Positions 34,526 to 42,881 of a stretch of 64,000 nt of DNA are shown here, in pieces (position 1 is the first letter of the stretch; the number at the start of each line of letters is the position of its first letter). A model generated the notes under the pieces. That model saw only the letters and a program-made list of their open reading frames with translations. It made no database searches and was not told the DNA's origin. The position numbers and the translations under genes are program-made. Source of the DNA: DATMRF01 sp035566435 (GTDB lineage: Bacteria > Verrucomicrobiota > Verrucomicrobiia > Limisphaerales > UBA8199); assembly GCA_035566435.1 (NCBI GenBank), contig DATMRF010000120.1, positions 44,864 to 108,863 of the forward strand. Direction: 5' to 3'.

Positions 34526-35448
34526 GCGCCGTCATCCAGGCCCGTGAGCTAAGCCGCTGGTACGGGATGGTGATGGGATTGAACAATGTCAGCTTCGAAG
34601 TAGGAGCGGGCTTGACGGGCCTGGTCGGTCCCAACGGCGCAGGCAAGAGCACCCTGATTCAGATCATCACCGGCCAGCTTCAGCCGAGCTCCGGCAGCCT
34701 TACCGTTTTCGGCGAGGTCCCCTGGAACAACCCGGGCTTGATCCAACGGCTGGGCTATTGCCCGGAGCGGGAAGGAGTGCCGAAAGAACTGCGCCCCCTG
34801 GAATGGCTGCGGGGCCTGGCGTGGCTCTCCGGTTTGACGGGCGCCGAGGCGGCCGCGCGCTGTGAGACCCTCCTGGACCGGGTCGCTTTGCCGCGGGAGC
34901 ATTGGTCCAAGCGCATGGGGCAGTTTTCCAAGGGCATGAAACAGCGCGTCAAACTGGCCCAGGGCCTGTTGCACGAACCGGACCTGCTGGTGCTGGACGA
35001 ACCGATGAACGGCCTCGACCCGATGGGCCGGCAGGAGATCGCCAACATCCTCAAAGCACTCGCAGCCGGCGGCGTGAGCATCCTCATCTCCAGTCATATC
35101 CTGGCGGAGCTGGAATCGCTCTGCAAAGATATCCTCATTCTCAACTGGGGCCGCATCCTGGCTTCCGGCAGCCAACGCGACATCCGAACGGACATCAAAA
35201 ACTGGTCGGAAGAACTCTCGATCCAGTGCGACGCTCCGGAAAAACTTGCCCGGCGCCTCTTCGAGGCCGGCGTGCTGCTCGGTTTCGACGTCGAGCTCAA
35301 CGAGGGCCTCCTTCATATCCGGGTCAAGGATGCCGAGAGTTTTTACGCGCGCTGGACCGGCCTGCTGCTCGACAGCGGGGTCAGCGTCCGCGCCATCCGC
35401 AGTCAAAGCCGCTCGCTAAAGAATATTTTCGACAAGGTGACGACATGA
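34522..35448 (+). CDS. ABC-2 exporter ATP-binding protein (second pair)
   Basis: The 308-residue ATPase has Walker A GPNGAGKST, signature FSKGMKQRVKLAQGL, Walker B LLVLDEPMNGLDP and H-loop ISSHILAELE. The C-terminal 90 residues form the same accessory domain as in the first ATPase, but sequence identity between the two looks modest, so the pairs are old duplicates or unrelated recruits. It overlaps the permease genes on both sides by 4 nt. Confidence 0.92.
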   Translation: MSAVIQARELSRWYGMVMGLNNVSFEVGAGLTGLVGPNGAGKSTLIQIITGQLQPSSGSLTVFGEVPWNNPGLIQRLGYCPEREGVPKELRPLEWLRGLAWLSGLTGAEAAARCETLLDRVALPREHWSKRMGQFSKGMKQRVKLAQGLLHEPDLLVLDEPMNGLDPMGRQEIANILKALAAGGVSILISSHILAELESLCKDILILNWGRILASGSQRDIRTDIKNWSEELSIQCDAPEKLARRLFEAGVLLGFDVELNEGLLHIRVKDAESFYARWTGLLLDSGVSVRAIRSQSRSLKNIFDKVTT

Positions 35449-36599
35449 CTGCTGGCCCTCCACCTTTGCCCGTAACTGCGCCCAAGGCTCCCCGGCCGAA
35501 CCCGACCTTTCTCGGCGCCTTGCGCGGCATTTGGCTGTTCACGTGGAAACCGCAAGCGGCCTGGCGGCGGCTGCCCCTCCTGCTGGTGGGCCTGCTGGCA
35601 TTGCCGTCGCTCGTGTACCTCACCACTCCGGCGCAGCAGGGACTGCCCAAACGCGATTCGCCTCTCGGCAACCCGTCGATGCTGGTGAACAGATTTTCGC
35701 GTCAGTTGGAACGCGCGAGGGCGCCACTCTCCGCCGAGCAACGCAGCCAGTTGCTGGAAATTTTCACCGAGGAATTTGCTCACGCGGACACCACGCCGGT
35801 TGAGGGGCAATCCGCCGAAGCCGGGGCCGCTCGCGAGCGCGAGGAAATCAAGGCTTGTTACGCACGCATCCACGCCCGCGCGCAAACGGTTTTGGACGAA
35901 ACGCAATTCAATCGGTTCCGGAATTCTGAGAAGCTGGCAGTGGCGCAGGCCCAGCAACAGGTCAGGCCGAAGTGGGGGCGGATCGAGCCATTTTATCATT
36001 GGCTGATTGATTTTTATTTTTTTGTCATCCTGCCGTTGCAGTGCGTGCGGGGCGCCGGCGGGGTGATTCGGGATGAACTGCAGGCGGATACATTGGGGTT
36101 CCTGCTTACCCGCCCCTTGAGCCGTGCCCGGTTGTTGGTGCTCAAGTACCTCAGCCAAACCGCCTGGCTGCAGCTCATCCTGCTGCTGGAAACCTTGCTG
36201 CTATTCCTCGCCGGGAGGCTTCGCCAGATGCCGGCGCTGGGTTCTCTCCTGCCGCTGTTCCTTGCCGCACAATTCCTGGCCGTGCTGGCCTGGAGCGCGC
36301 TCGGACTTTTCCTGGGGCAGGTGACCAAGCGTTACCTGGCTATCGCGCTGCTCTATGGGTTCCTCGTCGAGATGGGCATTGGCCGCATTCCGACCAATGT
36401 CAATACGCTATCCCTGATTCGCCACCTCAAGACGCTCCTGGCTCACAACCCGGCACTGCAGACGCTTTACGAATGGAGCGGCACCGGCGTTCCAATGTCG
36501 ATCGGTGCGCTGGCATTTGCCGCGGGGCTGTTCCTCACCCTGGCCGCCCTGCTGTTCACGTTCAAGGAATACCACCAAACCGCGGAGATGCAGAAGTAA
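35445..36599 (+). CDS. ABC-2 type permease (second pair)
   Basis: ATG 35445 overlaps the preceding stop (ATGA) and gives a 384-residue protein; the frame is open far upstream but there it is only antisense-like. A short Pro-rich N-terminus precedes the first helix (RLPLLLVGLLALPSLVYL). A periplasmic loop of about 170 residues follows, then ABC-2 core helices (GGVIRDELQADTLGFLLTRP is the diagnostic cytoplasmic phrase) and a last helix (ALAFAAGLFLTLAALLFTF). It forms the end of the exporter operon. Confidence 0.9.
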   Translation: MTAGPPPLPVTAPKAPRPNPTFLGALRGIWLFTWKPQAAWRRLPLLLVGLLALPSLVYLTTPAQQGLPKRDSPLGNPSMLVNRFSRQLERARAPLSAEQRSQLLEIFTEEFAHADTTPVEGQSAEAGAAREREEIKACYARIHARAQTVLDETQFNRFRNSEKLAVAQAQQQVRPKWGRIEPFYHWLIDFYFFVILPLQCVRGAGGVIRDELQADTLGFLLTRPLSRARLLVLKYLSQTAWLQLILLLETLLLFLAGRLRQMPALGSLLPLFLAAQFLAVLAWSALGLFLGQVTKRYLAIALLYGFLVEMGIGRIPTNVNTLSLIRHLKTLLAHNPALQTLYEWSGTGVPMSIGALAFAAGLFLTLAALLFTFKEYHQTAEMQK

Positions 36600-36660
36600 T
36601 TGATCCGGGAAACAGCGGAGGCAACGCTACAGGTAATTAATGTCGGAAGCTGGTTGCGTC

Positions 36661-37356
36661 TTATTTCTTCTGGATGACCCAGGCCTGCGAGCCGTCGTGG
36701 GAGAGCACTTCGAAAGCCCCTGACTCGCGAAAGTCGTGGGTGACCTTGCGGCTGGCGAGGACAATTCCGCCGGGATGCAGCGAGTCCTCGATGCGGCGCT
36801 CGAAGCGGGCCTGGACCTCGTCGTCCGCGAATGGGCCGTAGTAGTAAACGGCGTCGAACGCGCCGTAGCGGTCGAAGGTCAGGAGATCGGCCTCCTCGAT
36901 CCGGACCGAGGGGAAGAGGCGGCGGGACGTCTCGATGTAGCCGGGCTCGATCTCGATCCCGGTCACTGTGAAGCCGAGCTCCCGCGCCAGGGCCGCAATG
37001 AAGCCGAAGCCCGAGCCGCATTCGAGGAGTCGCGGGCTCCTCGCGGGTGTGGCGCTGAGGGCCACGCGGAGCTGATCGAGAGCGTTGGTGATGCGGGCGC
37101 CGCAGAACCCCCAGCTCTCGGGCCTGCCTTTGAGGGTCGCGATCCCTCCGATGAGCCAGTTGCGCAGCGAGTCCTGGACGCAGTCGAGGACCTCTGCGAC
37201 CGCCGCGACATCGTCGCTCACGGCAGGAATGCCGGGAAGTTGATTTTCGACGCTCCGCGGGTAAGGGAGAATTACTTTTTGACTTGTCTCATTTTTCTCC
37301 ATCTGTACGGAAATCATGTGCCCGACCGTGCCGCAATCAAGCACCAACTTCGGCAT
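36661..37356 (-). CDS. Class I SAM-dependent methyltransferase
   Basis: A Rossmann methyltransferase with motif I LLECGSGFGFIAALARELG, the acidic loop VTGIEIEPGYI, motif II-like EEADLLTFDRYGAFDAVYYYG and the C-terminal LHPGGIVLASRK. From ATG 37356 it has 231 residues; other starts at 37479, 37317 and 37302 are possible. The N-terminal 70 residues have no known domain. The substrate is unknown. The gene is divergent from the FemAB-like gene with 184 bases between. Confidence 0.8.
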   Translation of the reverse strand: MPKLVLDCGTVGHMISVQMEKNETSQKVILPYPRSVENQLPGIPAVSDDVAAVAEVLDCVQDSLRNWLIGGIATLKGRPESWGFCGARITNALDQLRVALSATPARSPRLLECGSGFGFIAALARELGFTVTGIEIEPGYIETSRRLFPSVRIEEADLLTFDRYGAFDAVYYYGPFADDEVQARFERRIEDSLHPGGIVLASRKVTHDFRESGAFEVLSHDGSQAWVIQKK

Positions 37357-37540
37357 CAGCTCTGAGCGCGGGCGTGCCCGGCGATGGAGCTGAAGGAGGC
37401 TGGCGGGCGGGACTGCCAGCGACAGACGGAGCCTTGGGCTAGCCGGCGCTCCGGGGTTGGAAGCGGGAGGCTTCCGCACCCGTAATATTGGGGCAAGCGC
37501 CTACTGGTAAGGGTGAACCTATGGAGTTAGCCTGAAAGGG

Positions 37541-38722
37541 ATGAAGCCACTACCGAGCAGCGTGAGCCCTTTGGCTTCGGTGGCAACAATTGATCCTGGG
37601 GCATCGGCAATCGCCACCGCTCCCAACTCTCGTTCTAACCTGGCAGTGCGGTGCTCGGACATTGCGGCTTCGAAATCTCCCCGGCGCGAGCACACGGTCG
37701 TGCTTGATCCGCTGACACATCCGGGCTGGGACTCATTGGTGGCCGGACATTCTGAAACTTCATTTTTCCACGGAAGAGCCTGGGCGCGGGTGCTTCAGGA
37801 ATCCTACGGCCACCGCCCTTTCTATTTTTGCCGGTTGGTAAATGGCGAATTGGAGGAGCTCCTGCCGGTCATGGAAGTTTCCAGCCCATGGACCGGCCGC
37901 CGTGGCGTTTCGCTCCCTTTCACCGATTTCTGCGGTCTGCTTAGGACCCGGGACGTGGATGGCGCACGACTCCACAACATGGCGTTGGAGAAGGGACCGG
38001 AACGCAACTGGCGCTACCTTGAGTGCAGAACTCGCCGTCACGAGTGGCCAGGCTCCTCGCCAGCCCTCGTGTTTTATGGTCACTCCATCGCCCTCGATCG
38101 GGGACGCCAGACCCTCTTTAATGGCTTCAAGAGCGCAACGCAGCGCAACGTGCGGAGGGCGGAAGCGTCCGGGCTGCAAATCGCATTCGACAACAGTCAG
38201 GAGTCGATGCGGGACTTTTACTGGCTGCACAACCTGACGCGGCGGCGGCACGGAGTGCCTCCCCAGGGATTCAGGTTTTTTGAATACATCCGTCGGCACG
38301 TGCTCGAGCCCGGGCATGGGTTTATCGTGACCGTGCGAACGGGGAAACTGCCGGTTGCCGCCGCGGTCTATTTCTGCCACGGCCGCCAGGCTATCTTCAA
38401 GTTCGGGGCTTCTAACTATGCCTTTCAGCATTTGCGCCCCAATAACCTTGTGATGTGGGAGGCGATCAAGCGTCTTGCCGCGGATGGATTCACGAGTCTT
38501 CACCTGGGCCGGACCTCGCTGGCCAACGAGGGTTTGCGGCGCTACAAACTCGCATTCGGAGCCCGCGAGGAGAAGATTGAGTATTGCCGGTATGATTTTC
38601 TGAAGCGCGCGTTCACCGGCGCGAGCCGTCCCGCCGGTGAAACTTCCAGTCGCGTGTTTCACTGGCTCCCGTTGCCTCTGTTACGCCTGGCTGGCCGTCT
38701 GCTTTATTCGCACCTTTGCTAG
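37541..38722 (+). CDS. FemAB/GNAT-like acyltransferase
   Basis: The 393-residue protein belongs to the FemAB-like branch of the GNAT fold. The N-terminal Ser/Ala-rich 45 residues look disordered. The core shows TSFFHGRAWARVLQESYGHRPFYFC, an LFNGFKSATQRNVRRAEASG helix, a second GNAT half with VAAAVYFCHGRQAIFKFGAS, and NLVMWEAIKRLAADGFTSLHLGRTS followed by LRRYKLAFGA. Relatives attach amino acids to cell-wall peptides or act in exopolysaccharide/exosortase loci. No such locus is visible here, so the target is undetermined. Confidence 0.8.
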   Translation: MKPLPSSVSPLASVATIDPGASAIATAPNSRSNLAVRCSDIAASKSPRREHTVVLDPLTHPGWDSLVAGHSETSFFHGRAWARVLQESYGHRPFYFCRLVNGELEELLPVMEVSSPWTGRRGVSLPFTDFCGLLRTRDVDGARLHNMALEKGPERNWRYLECRTRRHEWPGSSPALVFYGHSIALDRGRQTLFNGFKSATQRNVRRAEASGLQIAFDNSQESMRDFYWLHNLTRRRHGVPPQGFRFFEYIRRHVLEPGHGFIVTVRTGKLPVAAAVYFCHGRQAIFKFGASNYAFQHLRPNNLVMWEAIKRLAADGFTSLHLGRTSLANEGLRRYKLAFGAREEKIEYCRYDFLKRAFTGASRPAGETSSRVFHWLPLPLLRLAGRLLYSHLC

Positions 38723-38804
38723 ACTATGCAAGCCGTAAGGTAAATTGACAGTTAACATGAATACTGGCGGACGCTCGAGGTGCGCCGCTGAGAAAGGATA
38801 AGAT

Positions 38805-39614
38805 ATGGCGCGCGCAAAACTCTGTTGCTTACTGCTCCGGGTGGCAGCTTCGGCCGGCGCAATCCTGTGCTCCGGGACGGGCGTTTACGGACAAGGCCAA
38901 CTCATAACCTTTGATGACCTCACGACAACAAATGACCTTCAGGTCTTTAATGGAAGCAACTATTACTATAGTGAGGTACCGACGAACTATAATGGGCTAA
39001 CCTGGACCAACTTTGGCGTCACCGCTGGAGCAATTGACACCAATAGCGGCTATCAGGCGGCCGTGGTGTCGTCAAAGAATGTGGTGTTCAATCGGAACGG
39101 GAATCCGGCGAGCATCAGCAATGGAACGCCTTTTAGCGTCATGTCGGCTTACTTCACGGCGGCATGGAATGACAACTTGCAGCTTGAAGCCCAAGGTTAT
39201 GCCGGCGGCACGCTCCTCTATGACCGATCATATACCTTGAGCGCGACTGCTCCCACGCTGATCAGCTTCAACTACGCCGGCGTTGACCAGGTTTTGTTTC
39301 GAGCCTTTGGCGGGACGCCTCACAGCGGTTACAGTTACAGCGACCCCCCCTACGCAGGCGGCACATGGTTTGCGATGGATAACCTAACCGTCACGACCAA
39401 CCCCGGGCCGCGACTCACGGTCACTCGTTCCCGAACAGAGTTGATTTTGACGTGGCCGACCAACGCCACGGGGTTCACTGTGCAGTCTGCAACGAACCTG
39501 GTTTCACAAGCGGCCTGGACTACGGTTTCTCCAGGGCCAACCGTTGTCAACGGGCAGAACACGGTGACGAATCCTATCTCCCGCACCCAGCAGTTTTTCC
39601 GGTTAAGCCAATAG
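38805..39614 (+). CDS. Secreted protein with verrucomicrobial C-terminal beta domain
   Basis: The 269-residue protein has a signal peptide (CCLLLRVAASAGAILCSGTG) and a good ribosome site (AAAGGA, eight bases before ATG 38805). The body is rich in Asn, Thr, Ser and Tyr and is beta-structured (ITFDDLTTTNDLQVF, WFAMDNLTVTTNPGP), resembling PEP-CTERM-type surface proteins but without a PEP-CTERM tail. The last 60 residues (LILTWPTNATGFTVQSATNL to FFRLSQ) match a domain I associate with many secreted proteins of Pedosphaera-type bacteria. A similar ending occurs at 63255. Its function is unknown. Confidence 0.75.
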   Translation: MARAKLCCLLLRVAASAGAILCSGTGVYGQGQLITFDDLTTTNDLQVFNGSNYYYSEVPTNYNGLTWTNFGVTAGAIDTNSGYQAAVVSSKNVVFNRNGNPASISNGTPFSVMSAYFTAAWNDNLQLEAQGYAGGTLLYDRSYTLSATAPTLISFNYAGVDQVLFRAFGGTPHSGYSYSDPPYAGGTWFAMDNLTVTTNPGPRLTVTRSRTELILTWPTNATGFTVQSATNLVSQAAWTTVSPGPTVVNGQNTVTNPISRTQQFFRLSQ

Positions 39615-39777
39615 ATGCGCCGGCAGCGCCCAGCGCGATCAAGGCGATGTCGGCGACGCCTCGATTTAGATCCGTTTCTGAGTCAAAAGTTTTGATACGG
39701 TCTAGGCGGGGCGCTGAATTCGGCCCGTGACAATTGGTCTGCGTTATGCCACATATTCTCCGTCCTAATGAACCACT

Positions 39778-40041
39778 ATGAACGAGGCAGTGGCCTTTTG
39801 CCCGCAGTGCAAGAACGACGTGGCTTTTGTGACGGTTGGCAACTCTCGCAAGTGCCCGGCATGCGGCTTCCAATTTAAGTTAACCGACCCGCCGCCAATC
39901 AGCACCCCGTCAGCCGGCTCCGAGATGATGAGCGTGTTTCGTGTGCTGTTGATGGTCCTGCTCATTATGGCAGGCATGGCCGCCGTTGGTGTGGGGGTGC
40001 TTTTTGCCGGCTGCGCCCTGCTGACCGGCGGGTTCCATTGA
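39778..40041 (+). CDS. Small zinc-ribbon membrane protein
   Basis: The 87-residue protein starts MNEAVAFCPQCKNDVAF and contains two CxxC pairs (CPQC and CPAC), a zinc-ribbon pattern, followed by a Pro/Ser linker and one membrane helix (VLLMVLLIMAGMAAVGVGVL). Its stop overlaps the AAAGGA ribosome site of the next gene, so both are likely cotranscribed with the radical SAM/Lgt pair. The function is unknown; it could be a regulatory or assembly subunit of the cassette. Confidence 0.65.
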   Translation: MNEAVAFCPQCKNDVAFVTVGNSRKCPACGFQFKLTDPPPISTPSAGSEMMSVFRVLLMVLLIMAGMAAVGVGVLFAGCALLTGGFH

Positions 40042-40056
40042 AAGGATTTGGCACCC

Positions 40057-40467
40057 GTGAAATTCTCTCTCCTGCGCTACCTGATGATGCTTGATGCGGC
40101 CATCCTGTTCCTTTTGGGCGCGCTGCTGATTTTCGCTCCGAGACAGGTGGAAATAGCCTTCCGGTTCAATGATTTGCCTGCGGCGGTCAGTTACCTGATT
40201 GGACTGTGGGGTTGTGTTTTTGCGACGATGGGGATCGGTTACGTCGTCGCGGCCACCCAACCGCTGCGGCATCTGGTGTGGATTCAAGTTGGCATCGCGC
40301 GTGGCGCGCTTGAATGCGTGCTCGGGTTGGTTTACCTAGCTCGCGGGGTCGTCACCTGGCAACAGGCGGCGTTTGGAATCATCGCCGCAGGTTTGATCAC
40401 CGGAGCCTATCTGGCCCTTTACCCGCGGGGGATGCCCGGCCAGCCGACCCGACGCTCCGCCGCTTAA
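40057..40467 (+). CDS. Small four-helix membrane protein
   Basis: GTG 40057 is chosen because the AAAGGA site at 40041-40046 stands 10 bases before it; an in-frame TTG at 40048 would leave almost no spacing. The 136-residue product has four hydrophobic segments (LMMLDAAILFLLGALLIF, AVSYLIGLWGCVFATMGIG, LVWIQVGIARGALECVLGLV, FGIIAAGLITGAYLAL). It resembles DoxX- or DUF4345-like small membrane proteins only in outline. It lies between the zinc-ribbon gene and the radical SAM gene. Confidence 0.7.
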   Translation: MKFSLLRYLMMLDAAILFLLGALLIFAPRQVEIAFRFNDLPAAVSYLIGLWGCVFATMGIGYVVAATQPLRHLVWIQVGIARGALECVLGLVYLARGVVTWQQAAFGIIAAGLITGAYLALYPRGMPGQPTRRSAA

Positions 40468-40494
40468 GACAAGCTCTAAATGGAAGGAGCCGAT

Positions 40495-40536
40495 GTGAAA
40501 AGGCTGGGATGCATGGCAAAACCCTTCGACCCATGA
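40495..40536 (+). other. Possible 13-codon leader peptide before the radical SAM gene
   Basis: AAGGAG at 40484-40489 is the best ribosome site in this stretch. It stands five bases before GTG 40495, which opens VKRLGCMAKPFDP and stops with TGA 40534-40536, overlapping the ATG 40533 of the radical SAM gene (ATGA). The same site also serves an ATG at 40493 that is followed directly by TGA. The arrangement suggests translational coupling or a start-region frameshift. Confidence 0.35.
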
Positions 40537-41972
40537 GCCTCCTCGCGTCCGCTCCTAAGATGAACGTGGGCGAACGCTTGCTCAAACGCACGCTGAGCCG
40601 GTGCCCAAGTTGTCATGCGCCCTGCCCGGCCGAGGTCTGGATTACGGGTCTGACGCCGGCCAAAGTCTATCTTCGGCGGACTTGCCCCGCGCACGGGGAA
40701 CTTTCCGTGTGCATCGCTTCGGACGCCCGCTTTTATTGGCTGGCGAACGGCAAACCGGAAAACTCGTGCGGGTGCAACGAGGCCGACTTGACCAGCTACG
40801 CACCCGGGGCAAACGGGACGCGAGAGGCGGGCAATGCTTGTTGCGCGGCCAGTGGCTCCGCTACCGGGACGCTTGGACGCAATGCGGGCGGCCGCGGCGC
40901 TGGTCCATTTGAAAAGCTCTCCACTTGCCTGGCGCTGATTGAGATCGTCAATTCCTGTAATCTTTCGTGCCCGACATGCTATGCTGACTCGCCGCTGAGC
41001 GGGAACAGCAGCGTGGATGCGGTTCCGTTGGACGATTTGAAGGAACGGATTCAGGGGGTGATCGACCGCAAAGGCGGCATTGAGATCCTGCAACTCTCCG
41101 GCGGCGAGCCGACGCTCCACCCGCAATTCTTCGAATTGGTAGATTGGGTGCAAGCCAACCCCCAAATCGATTATCTGCTCCTGAACACCAACGGCGTGCG
41201 CATTGCTACGGATGAAACGTTCGCCTGGGAATTGGCGCATGCCGCTCGGCATGGCCATATTCAACTCTATCTTCAATTCGACGGCGTCCAGCTTGAGGGG
41301 CAGCGCCGGTTGCGCGGCGCCGACTTGCGCTCGATACGACACCAGGCGATCGAACGGTGCGCCGGGATCAACCTGCCCATCACGCTGGCCATGACAGTCA
41401 CCGGCGAAAACCTACCCAGCATTTGGCGAGCGATTGAATTTGGCCTGCAATTCCCCCATATCCGTGGTGTCTCGTTCCAGCCGTTGTTCCATTCCGGCCG
41501 GCGCGCGCCCGCGCCTGCGGAAGCTCGTTTGAATACCGCGGACATCATCCTGGCGGCGGTGGAGCAATCGAACGGCCGCCTGCGCTTGGAGGATTTCACT
41601 CCCTTACCGTGCGGGGACCCAAACTGTGCCACGATCGGTTACCTGCTTAAAGTTAATGGCGCCACCTGTTCGGTCAGCGATTTTGTTGATTTTTCACAAG
41701 TCCAGGATTTTCTACGCGACAAGGTCCGTTACGACCTGGAGGACCTCGTCCGCTGCGGCTGCGAATCAGAACCTTTGGGAGAACTATTGCGGCGGTTTGA
41801 GATGAATGAGTCCAACACCTTCCGCCTCTTCATCAAACCCTTCATGGATGCCTGGACCTGGGATGATGACCGCATCGACCGGTGTTGCACGCACGTCATT
41901 CGGCCGGACGGAAAACTCGATTCCTTTTGCCGCTACTACTCTGGCTTCGCCGACGTCAAAGCTTCCCCGTGA
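40533..41972 (+). CDS. Radical SAM enzyme of the COG1964/tetraether-lipid-synthase-like group
   Basis: From ATG 40533 the enzyme has 479 residues. The SAM cluster motif CNLSCPTC (C142, C146, C149) is preceded by TCLALIEIVN and followed by YADS and SGGEPT. N-terminal cysteines (CPSC at 24-27, C51 in RRTCPAHGE, after LTPAKVYL) and C-terminal ones (C360, C365, C379, C408, C410, C451, C452, C466 in CCTHVIRPDGKLDSFC) predict extra iron centres. NTFRLFIKPFMDAWTWDDDR is a family hallmark as I know it from MJ0619-like proteins, which couple lipid tails. The usual CxxDCGxCxxH block before CLALIE is replaced by a Gly/Ala-rich stretch (about 88-125). The gene overlaps the Lgt-like gene by 4 nt. Confidence 0.82.
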   Translation: MSLLASAPKMNVGERLLKRTLSRCPSCHAPCPAEVWITGLTPAKVYLRRTCPAHGELSVCIASDARFYWLANGKPENSCGCNEADLTSYAPGANGTREAGNACCAASGSATGTLGRNAGGRGAGPFEKLSTCLALIEIVNSCNLSCPTCYADSPLSGNSSVDAVPLDDLKERIQGVIDRKGGIEILQLSGGEPTLHPQFFELVDWVQANPQIDYLLLNTNGVRIATDETFAWELAHAARHGHIQLYLQFDGVQLEGQRRLRGADLRSIRHQAIERCAGINLPITLAMTVTGENLPSIWRAIEFGLQFPHIRGVSFQPLFHSGRRAPAPAEARLNTADIILAAVEQSNGRLRLEDFTPLPCGDPNCATIGYLLKVNGATCSVSDFVDFSQVQDFLRDKVRYDLEDLVRCGCESEPLGELLRRFEMNESNTFRLFIKPFMDAWTWDDDRIDRCCTHVIRPDGKLDSFCRYYSGFADVKASP

Positions 41973-42670
41973 GCCTGACGCCTTATAGCTGGCTGATGCT
42001 CGGGGGCATCACCGCGAGTCTCGCCCTGTGGTCGCGCGTGGCCCGGCGGGACGGGAGGTTGTTGACTCTTTACCTGGCGGCGCTGGCGGGTGCGTTTCTT
42101 GGAGCCAAAGCCGTGTATTTCCTGGCCGAAGGTTACCTGCACCTGGGAGAACCGGACATTTGGCTCCAACTGGCCACCGGCAAGAGTATCCTTGGCGGGT
42201 TGCTCGGCGGCTACGCAGCGGTCGAACTGGCCAAGCGTGTGACGGGTTATTCGGGTGTCACCGGAGATTGGTTTGCGCTGATTGTGCCGGTCGGAATTAT
42301 CCTGGGGCGCATCGGCTGTTGGCTTCACGGGTGCTGCCAAGGCATCGAATGCCTGCCGGCCTGGTTCGCCGTGAGCGATGCTTCCGGCCATCCCCGGTGG
42401 CCGGCTGTCCCCGTCGAAATCCTTTTCAATCTTCTTGCGGTTGCCGGCCTCTATTGCCTTCGGAGAGCGGGGACGCTTCCTGGCCAGCACTTTCATTTAT
42501 ACCTCATTGCTTACGGCGCCTTCCGTTTCCTGCACGAATTCCTCCGCGACGAACCCCGCCTCATCCGAAGCCTGACCGGCTATCACTTCGCTGCCCTGGC
42601 TGTGCTGGCGGCCGGGCTGGTGATGTTCGTTCGACGCCAGCGAGAATTTCACCGGCTTGCTCGGGCTTAA
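41969..42670 (+). CDS. Lgt-like (prolipoprotein diacylglyceryl transferase family) membrane protein
   Basis: GTG 41969 overlaps the radical SAM stop (GTGA) and gives a 233-residue polytopic protein. Lgt-family marks are GKSILGGLLGGYAAVELAKR, then GRIGCWLHGCCQG (R114) and, after a variable loop, PVEILFNLLAV, with the late YGAFRFLHEFLRDEP. It is shorter than housekeeping Lgt and has HGCCQG in place of the NGE-type segment, so it is probably a paralogue that transfers a glycerolipid moiety to another acceptor. Tight coupling to the radical SAM gene supports a joint role in lipid modification; this is inference. Confidence 0.82.
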   Translation: MSLTPYSWLMLGGITASLALWSRVARRDGRLLTLYLAALAGAFLGAKAVYFLAEGYLHLGEPDIWLQLATGKSILGGLLGGYAAVELAKRVTGYSGVTGDWFALIVPVGIILGRIGCWLHGCCQGIECLPAWFAVSDASGHPRWPAVPVEILFNLLAVAGLYCLRRAGTLPGQHFHLYLIAYGAFRFLHEFLRDEPRLIRSLTGYHFAALAVLAAGLVMFVRRQREFHRLARA

Positions 42671-42696
42671 ACGCCTCTCATAGCCAGGGTCACCAT

Positions 42697-42822
42697 GGAC
42701 TTGGGACCTGGGACTTGGGACCTGGGACTTGAGACTTTGTAACACCCTTGTAGCATCTTTGTAGCACCCTGATGGCGCAAAATCACTCGGTTCTATGCGG
42801 GTTGTAGCACTGTAGCACCCTG
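42697..42822. repeat. Short tandem repeats in a convergent spacer
   Basis: 42697-42736 holds nearly three units of GGACTTGGGACCTG (14 nt). From 42736 to 42822 a TGTAGCACCCT-like motif recurs five times with differences. The spacer separates the ends of the Lgt-like and PL4 genes and has no coding frame. Confidence 0.6.
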
Positions 42823-42881
42823 GAGACCCCTAACACACACCCCCTCCCTGTCCCCCCTCCGGCATCCACTCCTCCTCCGTT

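Noticed and set aside
38805..39614. PEP-CTERM sorting signal in the secreted protein
   Set aside because: No PEP motif or C-terminal helix with basic end; the protein ends in a beta domain.
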